Source of the DNA: Syngnathus acus
Taxonomy: Eukaryota > Chordata > Actinopteri > Syngnathiformes > Syngnathidae
Direction: 5' to 3'
Length of the DNA: 64,000 bases
NCBI RefSeq assembly: GCF_901709675.1
Contig: NC_051087.1
Coordinates: forward strand, 10,320,884 to 10,384,883
The notes under the pieces: model-generated
Seen by the model: only the letters and a program-made list of their open reading frames with translations
Told to the model about the DNA's origin: nothing
Database searches by the model: none
Shown: piece by piece, positions 47,301 through 58,622 of the stretch
Numbering within the stretch: position 1 is the stretch's first letter
Layout: each line of letters starts with the position of its first letter
Program-made: the position numbers and the translations under genes

Positions 47301-50300
47301 GAGTATTGACTACAAAGTGTGCTGATATCTTAATAAGGTTGTTTGAAACCACTTCTAAGAAATGAAGAAGGATTATTCTGATCAAGGGGTTTTTTGCATT
47401 GCTGAGCAAATGTGTACCGGATGACAGAATTACCCAGATTCACTGCAGTTGATTGATAGCCCACTGCATTGTTTGCATGTAACACAGCCACACACTGCGT
47501 CTCACTGCAGCGGTGCATGGAGAGCCACCATTAGTGAGACTGACATCCACCAAGGCGAAACACTCTAACTAGCCCAGAGCCTCAGACCCATCTATTCTCA
47601 ATATGCCACATTCTTATTCATTTTTTCCCAAAACCTGACACTGCAATCTTATGATGAACCAGCCCCATTATTTTTGGAGGAAGTAGGAAGAGATAGAGCT
47701 CATAATGTTGAGCCATGCTACAACCAACATTATCCCTCTATGTCAGAGGTTGGTAATATCCAAGCAGTCTGGGAATCCAGGGGTGCATACGGAATGATGT
47801 CATTAATCCTCCAGGGCAATCTCTGCCTCTTTTTTTTCCCCCCAAGACTAGATGCACCAAATTCCGAGCCACATTTGCATGCTGGATAAGATACCAGATG
47901 GCTCGCTGGGCTTTGGGTACGAATTTGATTTATTTTTTATTGCTTCATTCTTCTTCTTTTGATTCTTACTTTTCGAGGCAAGGTCTCAGTGGATGGACTG
48001 GTGAACAAGATGTCTGAAACGAGAGGCTCAGAGTGGATGTCTCTAATGAGTAGGGTTGATTTTGTCCTACATTGGTATGAAAGAAGAGCAAATTACTCAT
48101 AGTCTTTGCAGCAAAGACCCACATTGGTTACACTTTCAGTGCGACCCATTGATTAGAATCTAATGATGGTCAGCAAAACATTATGTAAAGCGGAGGGCCA
48201 TTCCCACCAAACCATTGCTTGGTTAACTTGTTCAGTTTTGTGTCATTGTCAGTTTTTCAAAGGGTATCAAAGTAACTGAAACCTACCTCAACACATTTTA
48301 ACACCTTGTAATTTTGTGCATAGGTTCCTCACTTAAATGTGCAAGGTCATCTCAAAGAATGTAAATACCAGACAACCAAAGTAAACATGAAATGCAGTTT
48401 TTAATTGTGATTTTATTTATTAGGCAAAAAAACATTATACTCCTATTTTTCCAATAATAATTAAAACCATCATTTTAAAAATGTATTTTACGTTTTTTCC
48501 CTGGATGTTGGCAGGATTACATCTGCATCCCTTGCATCCTTGCAAGTGATGTGAACAAAGCCACAATCTCATGGAACCCAATGAGACAATGCTGTCCATT
48601 TGAGTCTGTCTATGCACTCATGCAAGTGTGCTTGATCTTATGTTTTTCACGGATATCACGAAGAAGAGCCAGAATATATTGTCAGCCCCTGGCTCGTTTG
48701 GCCAAAATTCAACATTCCTCTACCATTGATCCGTCGCTTCAATTAACGCTGAGGTTTGTCTCCAATCAATTCCCATCCCACCCCCTGTCCTTTGGTTCTC
48801 TATTTATCCAGCTCTGCCTTTCTTCATTTTTCACATCATCCCCTTGTGTCCCTGGATGGCCGCCCCTCCTCACCATGCTCCTACCTCACACCAAAAGGTC
48901 TTTGGGGTCAGTGCCTCCAAGGTGATTCATAAACAGTCGCTTGTGAAAAAAAATCAATACTTTATCAACAAGCCACAAGAGGCTTTTACACTTACCCAGT
49001 ATGATCTTTGTGGTAAAGGCCTGCGAGCAACCATCTCCTCCTCTGGTCCACTTTCTTGCTAAGATAATCAGAAGCAAAGGAGGGGTTGGGGGTTTAGAAA
49101 GAGGAGGGGCCAGTCGAGGCAAGGAGGCAAAAGCAAAGTAGAAAGGATTGTGCAGGGTCTAGAGGCTCGCCGATAGAAGAGGGATTTGCTGCTCCGTTGC
49201 TTTTAGCTTGATCTGCATCTGATTAAGGAGAGAGGGCAGAGTGTTGTCCTTCACCCCAGTGCTCCCCAGTCCCACCATTATGTACCCTGGCACTGAGATC
49301 CATCATCCACCTACCACAGGCCTTCCTGCCATAGCTTGGGGACTTATTAGACTAACCCTGCACTGTTCAACACAACCTCACTCTGCATACGGTACATACT
49401 GTACGTACACTGCGTCGTCCATGCATCCCAATGCCCAAGATGAAGTACATGAATAGATACATATATACAGATATGAATAAATCAACCAAAAAGCTTCTCC
49501 ACATACACACACGCACGCACGCAATTTTAGGCGGACTTACAAAGACAGTTGATGCAGACTGGAAGAATAAATTATGAGATTCTGCAGTCATTCAAAGCAT
49601 CCTCCCCAACTCAATAAATTCCCAGAGTCATCTTTGGCCTCCGAGGTCTTTTCACATCTTGTCCTGTAAGCTTTCATGCAACACACCAAGATGTGAGTGA
49701 AATTGGAAGAACCTGACACGAACTAACATCAATCCTAAAGTTCCAGCCTCAGTGTCGTCATGACCTTGGGTTGGAATGACATCTATTTGCTGGCTGGCTG
49801 CACACATCTTTTTTTGCAAATTGTATGGGCCAGGCTAATTTGTTTTTATGCACGTTTAGTCAAGAATGTGATGCCACGTTAGCTTTTGGGAGCGGCGCCA
49901 ATGTAGCTTGAGGATCTGAGTGACAGACAGAAACAGGGTGATTGAGAATGATTGTTCTGCCAGTTGTTTTGATCTATGAAAAGAGCCAGCCACTGAACGC
50001 ATCCTGGAATGAGTTCACGGACATATAAAAGTCCTTCTGGGACTACCTAAAGCTGAATATCATCATCTGTACACAGAAAAAGGCAATGACCGTTCAAGCT
50101 CAAATGCGAAAAGATGACAGATTGAAGGAGACGAATCTTTGAATCATAAGCAGCACACCTTAAACATAAATAAATTATTGAGGATTATAGACACTTGTTA
50201 AATTCGTATGCGTAGCATTCCATTCTCTTGACCCCGCAGCAAAACAATTGCAAGCCTTGACTAAACTGAAACGTAAACGCGATTCATCCAAGAAAATATT

Positions 50301-52639
50301 TGCAGTCCTCAATGTTGACTTGACCTCTTTGCTGCAGACAACTGTAAGCTGTTGTTGCATTATCTCTTCAGCTGAGAGCACAACACAATCGAGTCTCAGA
50401 TTCAGACGCACACTCCTTTACTTGTAAATAAGAATAAAAAACAAACAAATGTGATGACGCACAGTGCACCAAGCGCACACTCAATAGATTAAATAAACAC
50501 ACACAACCATTCATACACACTTCACCCCAAGGAGCTCCATAAGATGATGATTCGAAGTGGCCATGGCTGACAATCCTTCCAAAATAGTATAATTTTGCCA
50601 CATTGAAATGGTGGGATCCATAGCGATATCTTTTTACAGGATCTTAAACCCCCTGGCAGTACCCGTGCCCCCTCAGGCACCTACAAGTCCTTCTGACAAG
50701 CGGCCGTCTTCACGTTACGTGACAGAAATAGTCTCTATGACCTGCACATATACATTCTGCAGTGTGCAGGTTCATATTCAATCATATATCGTCCTTAACC
50801 CCAGATGTCTTCTTTTTCACACGCTCTGCACATACTCACTGGACAACACAGAATGTTGAGGTGGAAAGGTCCTCGCGCCGTTACGGACCCCTGCTCAGTC
50901 TTCAGCTTTCATACGCACACACACACACATTGGCGTACTGTACCCGCAGGGTCATGTCTGCAAAGGTCACATTCCTTAGATGCAGTTCACATATGTCTTC
51001 ATGATATACGTATATGAGGGAGGTATGTTCTCCCCTCAATATACTTCACACTGTAGCTGCAAAGCAGATGAACAAAAATGAGCAAAGGGCAAAGAGTTTA
51101 TTTGCCAGTGTTTACCCGGTTTTGTTCCTTAGAAGTCAGTCTTCTGCCGTTTCATCTTGTCATATACTGTGATAATTTTGTTTGACTGAACGTGGAAATG
51201 TCATCAATTTCATATTCCTAAATTGGAGAAAAAAATTCTTTTTGTCGTCAAACACGAAACTAGGTGACGTGTGTATTTAATTTAATTATATGTTTTGATG
51301 TATTTATTTTATTAATAAAATCAAGAGCCGTGAAAATTGAAGATTGCGTGTGCAGCGTATAGTCTGTTCTCTTCCTTTTCATCCACGATACATGATTGAA
51401 TTTGTTCACTTTATGTATTCATTTCCCATTTGGCCGCGTCCCCGAGCGGTAATGAGGTTGATGCAATATAACAAGTCCTCATCTACTGGTAACATAATGG
51501 CAGTCAATCAAATCGATTGAAGTTCCAAACCTACATCCATAAATAGCCTGCTGCCACAAAACATAACGCTCACATTACCAATTTGACTGATAATAAAAAT
51601 TAAACAATGCGAGTCATTTGAACTTTCTGGAGTTAATACAATTAAGAAGAGTAGGTCAGTGGCCATATTTACTGCAAGTGTTTTTTTCTGAAGGATATTT
51701 GATGACAATCCTGCAGAGGTACGTGCAGAGTATAGAAAATATTAATAATCTTTGCTAGCTTAATTGCATCTCACATATTAAAACCGCTAATTTAATACCT
51801 TTCTCCAACCCAGCAATGTTAGTTAATGTATGTGTAAACAAAAAAAGCCTGCAGAAAATAGATGAGGTTCATGTAAATGTGTCCACTGTGATCTCATAAA
51901 CCTTGACAAGAAGAATGCAACGTTTATGCATTATTTAAGGGTTCAAACCAAGGTAAGGTGCCTATGGGGGATGATATTTCAGTCCCACAACAGCACTTGT
52001 GACAACACACCAAACAAGTCTATCGCATGATATTGTCAGAGCGCAAAGGCGAGAAGGATTGTTTTGATCATCGCTTATTGGTTTGCTATGATGATGAGAA
52101 AAAAAAAAAACGATTCTCACCTCTTTGGTCCAAATTATTGATGTCATCCGCCATAAACTAGAAAATAATCCGCTCAATAATAAACTATCAAGTACGCATA
52201 TTTCCATAATTCCAAGATTTTTTGTTCTGCATTTGAGACACAATGGAGCAGTTACTGTTGCCACAGAATAAAAAAATGGTATGCTGCCAGTCTAACATGA
52301 TTAAGAAAAAAAAACCTACTTTCAACAGTTCACCCATTGTTTTCTGTGTTTAAAACTGCCACAACGTGAATGGACAATGTAGTAAATGGGGCAAGATTTT
52401 AAATCAATTCAAATCCCCTTGCGCTTGTGACGTTTGACTATAATAGTTGTTCTTTCATGCACAGGACATTTGATAGCCACAATCTGACCTCTCAGCCGCC
52501 CTTACCTTCTCCTCGACCACATCAAGTAAAGCGTTCAACCAACATTTGATTGAAACTGGAATGAAGCAATGCAGGAGCATGTGATATGGCTTCGGGGATG
52601 GAGTGCAGTTTCGACACAATCTCACAGTCAGAGTGATAT

Positions 52640-53010
52640 CAGTAATATCAAGTATGCTTGTATAGCTTGAGGTTATTCTGTGGGATTAGAAATGGCATTA
52701 TCTCCTCGCGCTGGGTTTCGGTTTGTGTCAGTCAAAGCAAAGTCACGCATGCCATCCGGCAAAGGCTATCAAAAACATCACATGGGCTGGTGCTCCTCAT
52801 TCAAAGGAAGGCCTCACGCACAAATACAATTTGCATAAATATTCACTGCATGATTCAACACCTAAATCAATGTGTCTGATGAATTCACTAACATGGTACC
52901 TGCTGGAGGATGCTTTTGATAATGAAAGGGGAACTACATTTGCCTTTGTAAACAGCAGACGAGTCAGTCTAACTGCTAAGGCTGCTTGTGTGTAGATTTG
53001 CATACAAATA
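52640..53010. other. Candidate conserved noncoding block
   Basis: Non-repetitive sequence with 'aatttgcataaatattcac' and 'gtagatttgcatacaaata', octamer/POU-like sites spaced about 160 bases apart. Overlapping frames of 73 and 90 codons on plus and 68 on minus show no domain. Regulatory role is inference from texture. Confidence 0.25.
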
Positions 53011-53447
53011 CAAGTAAAAGGCAGCTTTTGTTTTTATTTATTAGTTGAAATACAGTCGATTAAGAGTGTAAACATGCAGACATAGACTTGCATTTTGTAC
53101 CATGCTCCCACATCCACATTTACCAGAACATCAAGTCTGATTCATCCCCAATTGTGAAAGCTCAAAGGTCATTGCCCAAAAACCCGCAGATGCATACAAC
53201 ACATCTGCATACATATTCTCACTTCCCTCAATATCTCTTTAGTGACACGCAGACCTCCCATCCTTTCGTCCACATTTACATAAAATAATAATAAGCACTA
53301 AAAAACCGATTAGCCAGCTCAAATTTAATTCTTTTACTTCAGTTTTGTCATGAGTAGTTATTAAAAATGTCCATGTTTTTCAGCAGAACATTTGTATAGT
53401 TACATGATTTACGATTAATGATATGCACACACTACACTAGTAAAAAA

Positions 53448-53480
<33 letters not shown>
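53448..53480. repeat. (ATT)n microsatellite
   Basis: About eleven uninterrupted ATT units. Confidence 0.9.
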
Positions 53481-54536
53481 GACCATTGCACTGCATATCT
53501 GTTGTTTATTTTCTCAAATGGATATTGTTTGATTAGGTGGGTGGACCTAATGTAGGGTTTGCGTGTGAGTATTCAAATATTAACTTTGTTTTCAGGTTAA
53601 CGATAGCTCCATAAAATGACTGTCAACCATTTACGAGAAGTGGTTTAAGAGTATGTTGACTTGAAATTATTAAAATTGGTTTAATCTCCAAGAAACACAG
53701 AAAGTTACCAAGCAAAAACAAAAGCAAAACATTGAAATCCTTTTAAACCAAAGAGTAAAAAGATTAAATTATTGATTTTATCTGAGAACAAACATCCACT
53801 GTCCATTTCAGTTTCAGCTAAACATGGCACTTATTGTGTATTTCAGTCAAACACACGCACACATTGACACACACATACACATTCATATGTAGGTCAAGGG
53901 AGCAAGGGGGTAATAGGAAAAAGCCAGAGGCATATCTGGGAGGCAAATGATCTCATAAAATGATTAAAAGGAGATTTTTGCCTACTGAATCCATATAAAA
54001 AGGAAACATTTCTTAGTGCTTTGTAGGTTTATGTGTAGGTACATGCATGTATTTTGTATGTGTTGGCGTTATTCTGACTCAACCATCTAAAGCAGAGAGC
54101 AGGCAATGCAAGAGACAGGGATGAGAAGAGGTTGGTGACTATCTCCAAAGATAAATCCAATATCCTTGTTCTATTGAAGGCTTTCAACCAGACAATAAAG
54201 TGAAACCACCGCTCTTTACATCACCCACCATCAGTGTCTCAGATGAGGAGGACCTTGCAGAGTAAATTGATGTTAATTGTTGAGTTTCAAACCCATATGA
54301 AAGAGATACTGTAAATGTATTTCTGTCTTGTGATATAAAGATAACTTACACTCTACTTTGCCGAACTGTGGTAAGTTTTCACATGGTGACAATGACATGT
54401 TTACTATAGATTTTACCGCTCAAACGCATAGAACATGCCAGTCGCCACATGAAAGAGGAATGCATCCTAAACCGCTTTCCCTGTAATAATGTTTTTGTAT
54501 TTTTTGGTGCAAAAAAAAAAAAATTAAATACATATA

Positions 54537-54925
54537 CCGTATTTTCCGCACTATAAGGTGCACCTAAAAACCTCCGATTTTCTCAAAAGCCGACAGTGCG
54601 CCTTATAATCCGGTGCGCCTTATATATGGACCAATATGGATTCGTGGATGAGGACTAACTTATTAAAGTAAGATTTACGTGTTTATTTTGTGTGTTGTGT
54701 GATATTAACGTTTGAGCAACGTTGAGTTATTGATATATTGTTATTGTTTTCACTATTTCAACTGTTACTATATTGTGAGTGCATTAACGTTTGAGCCACG
54801 TTGAGTTATTCATTCTATGTGCCTTATAATCCGGTGCGCCTTATATGTGGACAAAGTTTTAAAATGGGCCATTCATTGAAGGTGCACTTTATAACCCGGT
54901 GCGCCTTATAGTATGGAAAATACGG
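54537..54925. mobile_element. TA-flanked MITE, 'cggactataaggcgcac' family, copy 2
   Basis: Terminal inverted repeats of 28 bases: left begins 'ccgtattttccgcac', right reversed begins 'ccgtattttccatac'. TA lies outside each end (54535-54536 and 54926-54927). Stretches next to both ends match the copy at 24310 closely, including 'tctcaaaagccgacagtgcg' on the left and 'gtttaaa/gttttaaaatgggcc'-type sequence on the right, while the middle differs. The middle here contains two copies of a 'acgtttgagc(a/c)acgttgag' motif. No reading frame. Confidence 0.85.

Positions 54926-54928
<3 letters not shown>

Positions 54929-54970
<42 letters not shown>
54929..54970. repeat. (AG)21 microsatellite flush with MITE end
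   Basis: A pure run of 42 bases starts two bases after the MITE's TA. It is followed by 'atccatccattttctaccc', the start of the common dispersed repeat. The frames at 54889-55090 that cross it are artefacts. Confidence 0.95.
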
Positions 54971-54974
<4 letters not shown>

Positions 54975-57727
54975 ATCCATTTTCTACCCAATCTGTACTC
55001 ACTTGTTTAAATGGAGCAGAAGACAAACTCCAATTAAGCAACGTGTTGATGAACGCTAACTTTGTGTGCAAAGAGAAAGGTGTTGATTAGTCACTGCGTG
55101 GCGTGGTCAATCCCGACCCACCGTGATTAGTTATGGCACACACCCTTGGCCCAGCCTGGGAAACCTCTGTCTGCTCTCTAAAAATCTCCACTGCCCCAGC
55201 TGTCCTGACTGCGGAGATGTTCACGTTTTCCCCTGGGCGGCTTTTTGGGCTGGGAGGGTGCCTGAACCATGGATAAATGAGAACTTTTTGGACAGCGGTG
55301 AAGTGACCCGCATGTTCTTTGGTCATCTTTACATCTCTGCTCTTGTCCTCTCTTGTTTTGCTCCATTTCCCCCACAGGGCATGGCTCTGCCTCACTCTCA
55401 TCCCTTTTGCTGCTGCACTAATGACAACAGCCTGCACCATTAGTGTTGCTATGATGACAGCACACAGATGTTTGGTGCCACTTGTACAAAGAAGAAAAAC
55501 AGGACAGGAAGTCAAGTCCACTCATGCAAATGCCTCTACCGATAGATAGAACACATGGACAACTAAGTGACAGCTGCACCATGCTGGGTCTTTCTGTGTG
55601 AATCTCCTTCTGATATGCAAAGCACCTCACACATAATACTCGATACATCACAAGCACAGACACACACCTATAGTATCGTTTTCATTCCTCGTATCAGAAG
55701 AGATCAGCTTTGTAGTCATACCTGGTGTCAAAGGATCATCCACACCACAGATGACAAACAGGCATAATCAGCTCTCCTGAGACTCATCCTCGTGCATCCA
55801 CACTTATTACAGCCGGACTGATACACACATCAAACAATCAGGGGGCACTGGCCTGTTCATACACACCCACATATACTGCAACATATTTGCACACACGCCG
55901 AATTGTATTCGCATAATTGCACGCACTGCCAACACTCATTGTCATCACATCAACACCTAGTGTATCTCATATCAAAGGAGTTGTCCCTTTGACCCTCTGT
56001 GGCACATAGACACTAATAATAAAATCAACTCCAAACTAGAAAGTGATATACATATTCAAACGACTGGCTGAGCTTAGCTGTCATTCCATCAGAGTGGATT
56101 TGCATTTGTGTGATGTAGTTATGACTACTTCCCATGTCTGGTCCACCACACTGCACCATAATAACACAGCATGCATATGAAGCTGTGGCAGACCAGGAGC
56201 TGATTTATCATCTTACCCTGGCTGGAGGCTCCGTCTGGCCTGTTTGAAGTGACACCAGAGTGTCAGTGTGACCAAATAGATGCACAGAGATACAGATATA
56301 GGTGTTTATGCATGTGTCTGCGGGGGTGGGTGTGTGCAGGCCTGTATGTGTGTGTACGTGTGTGCACTTGTGTGTCTGGGGGCTCACCCGAATGATGCAT
56401 GTCGTCTAGACAACATTTGTGCCCTGCGTCCGAAAGGGGTGATTGTCTTATGCAAATGAGGCCACACTAGCTGTGACATTCTGTCCAGCATGTGGGTCAT
56501 GTGATGAGAGGGAACAACGCAAAGTGGTGACGGTTTGCTTATCATCTATGTGGCCATTATTCATCCCAATCTCTATGGGCAGTGAAAGGTTCAAGCAGGA
56601 GAAAAGCCTTTTATTTTCATTTGCAGCAAGATGGTTAGCATAGTGGACGAATACAATTCAAATACACATCATCTTTATTTTTTCCATCTATTGAAAATGA
56701 GGAACAGTAGAAAACCAATTTGTTAACGTTTTCACACATGCAGGAAAATGTCAACATGATTTAAATGAAATGAAATTTTCATGTTGGAATAGAAGTAGTC
56801 GTGATATACGTATTTCATTCAGTTTTGGAAGAATGAAGAATGAATTATAATCAACAGGCTAAATACTGTTTACTACGTGGAAACAGAAATGGCACAGGCA
56901 GGAAAAAAAGCTGATTTAAATTTTATTTTATTTTTTGGAATTTACGTAATTTCGTCAAGTAGTTGCATGAAATAAAATCATCTGGATCCAAATATATTTT
57001 TAAGCAGCCACAGTTTTTAGGTTAATAACATTAATAATATATACTAATCATTACTTTAATTTTAAGGAGATAGTGTATAGTGTAAAATTGCCCATTTATA
57101 TAAATATATAAGAGCAAGATGTGTGCACATACCGTAGGTATACAATCATTTCACAGTTCATTGTGGGTGGAAGGTACGTAAAAACGTTCTGCACTGACAA
57201 GTGACAAGTGAAAGAAAAATCTGAGGAGGCAACCTCTCTGGTGTTCTGACATTGTGGCTATTAACACAGTACTACAGTACAGCAAGGATGTTAAATATGT
57301 ATGTCATCTTCTTTGACAGCATGCCTTTCGAAAAGTACACACAGGTAAGACGACGCCTTGTAGATGACCAGCCAACCTTTACCTATAACTCACAGAGGTG
57401 CTTGAAGCTGTCTTGTGCAATAAATTGAGGGGGCGATCAATTTCATCCAGTGCTTTAAGAGTAATGCTGGCTGAACGACAGCACACGGCTGAAATATAAA
57501 TATTATTTGAAATGTCTGTATTTACTACGCATTGTCAAAATGAAAAATGACAGGGTGTGTAATATCGTCAAACTATCAACAGCAGTTTTACTATCACTAG
57601 TCAAATATGTGTGCCAATTTTACATCTGTAGGTGCAATTGCATGCTTTGTATTTTTAAAGAGTCAAAAATAACTTTTAAATGAATTGCTGTGTGTTAAAA
57701 AATAAAAAAAAATTATGCCAGACCAAT
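54971..57727. other. Noncoding stretch, partly complex sequence
   Basis: After the dispersed-repeat scrap at 54971-54990, the part at 55110-55330 is GC-balanced and carries open frames on both strands (106 codons plus, 144 codons minus) without domains. GT-rich sequence occurs at 56330-56372. The part at 56430-56640 is complex and could be a conserved noncoding block. AT-rich sequence dominates from 56930 on. Confidence 0.45.
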
Positions 57728-57729
57728 TA

Positions 57730-57795
57730 CACTACCGTTCAAAAGTTTGGGGTCACAAAATTGTTTGGGTGACCCCAAACTTTTGAACGGTAGTG
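57730..57795. repeat. 66-bp palindrome, left copy
   Basis: Perfect 27-bp arms around 'aaaattgtttgg'. TA on both sides. Confidence 0.95.
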
Positions 57796-57967
57796 TAAAT
57801 ATTATTATAATAAAATATTATGAATTAAATATTATAAATTATATCTTATATTTGTATAAGATTATATACGTATAATCTATGAATATAAGTATACATATAT
57901 ATTATAAGATTTTTTACACAGAAGATTATATATATATTCTATAAATAATTATCTAAATAAATATACA

Positions 57968-58033
57968 CACTACCGTTCAAAAGTTTGGGGTCACCCAAAC
58001 AATTTTGTGACCCCAAACTTTTGAACGGTAGTG
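57968..58033. repeat. 66-bp palindrome, right copy
   Basis: Perfect 27-bp arms around 'ccaaacaatttt', the complement of the centre of the left copy. TA follows on the right; 'ca' precedes on the left. Confidence 0.95.
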
Positions 58034-58035
58034 TA

Positions 58036-58529
58036 TGTCTTTAATTATTTTAAAGGCGGCAAGATGTGTGAGGAATAATTATATTATCATGTCAGGGTGT
58101 CTTTGGCGCTGATGATGTATTGTACCCTAAATTATGCAGTGTAATACGAATGGCGGTCTGAATGGCCTTGTTTATTAGATCTCTACAAAAAACATAGGAT
58201 AGCCAATGTCGACAACTGATGGCTCTACAAGTGAACTCCGACTTGCTTTAATTTTGAAGCATAGCAATCTGCCTGCAAGTCTTCTTTACATGTGGATCAG
58301 TTTGGGGCTACGATGCATTCACACAGTCACGTCTGAGAAATAATGAGGATGACCAGACAAAACAATCACACACAAGCTAGAAATCTAACTTAAGTTCAAA
58401 TGGAACATTATGCTCTAATCTTGATCCTTGTACTAGTTTGGCAAAAAGCATGTCATGACATGACCCCTGGAAACTGTTTTTGGTAGACATTTGGTATCTT
58501 GGGAACTCTAAGTGGGAACTCAGCGAGAG
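58036..58529. other. Noncoding stretch, nothing specific recognised
   Basis: Complex sequence without repeat signature or supported frame. Confidence 0.5.
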
Positions 58530-58622
58530 TGATTGGTTGCGACCAGTCCGGGGCATTCGCCTGAAGTCAGATGGGATAAGCTCCAGGTTCCTGCAATCCT
58601 GCACAAGGAGGAAAAGATGCAT
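58530..58622 (+). repeat. 3' part of the ubiquitous dispersed repeat
   Basis: The order 'gattggttgcgaccagtccg', 'cctgaagtcagatgggataa', 'gctccaggttcctgcaatcc', 'aggaggaaaagatgca' follows the repeat's distal end. The minus-strand frame at 58377-58622 is a read-through of it. Confidence 0.7.

Larger units (their letters stand above)
45748..54534. other. Transposon-poor noncoding block (right part)
   Basis: About 9 kb of mostly complex sequence with minor simple repeats: A-runs at 47024-47040 and 52099-52110, TTTA/TTCG repeats at 47266-47300, AC tracts near 49502-49522 and 50910-50928, and ATT units at 53448-53480. No transposon ends or known exons recognised. Short frames are without domains. 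Confidence 0.5.
57728..58035. mobile_element. Compound foldback element with two inverted palindromic ends
   Basis: Two 66-bp palindromes (57730-57795 and 57968-58033) flank 172 bases of AT-rich sequence. Each palindrome has perfect 27-bp arms starting 'cactaccgttcaaaagtttg' and a 12-bp centre. The right palindrome is the exact reverse complement of the left one, including its asymmetric centre. TA follows the right arm in both and precedes the left one. The arm sequence is a frequent fish repeat terminus, probably Tc1/mariner-related (from memory). The pair may be the termini of one foldback element or two independent insertions of a palindromic MITE. No coding capacity. Confidence 0.7.

Noticed and set aside
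51430-51460. tRNA-like string 'ccgcgtccccgagcggt'
   Set aside because: No acceptor stem, anticodon arm or B box in the right positions.
55087-55521. 144-codon minus-strand frame and overlapping 106-codon plus frame
   Set aside because: Both strands open in the same GC-balanced stretch, no recognisable domain, no convincing exon boundaries. Possibly a conserved noncoding block.
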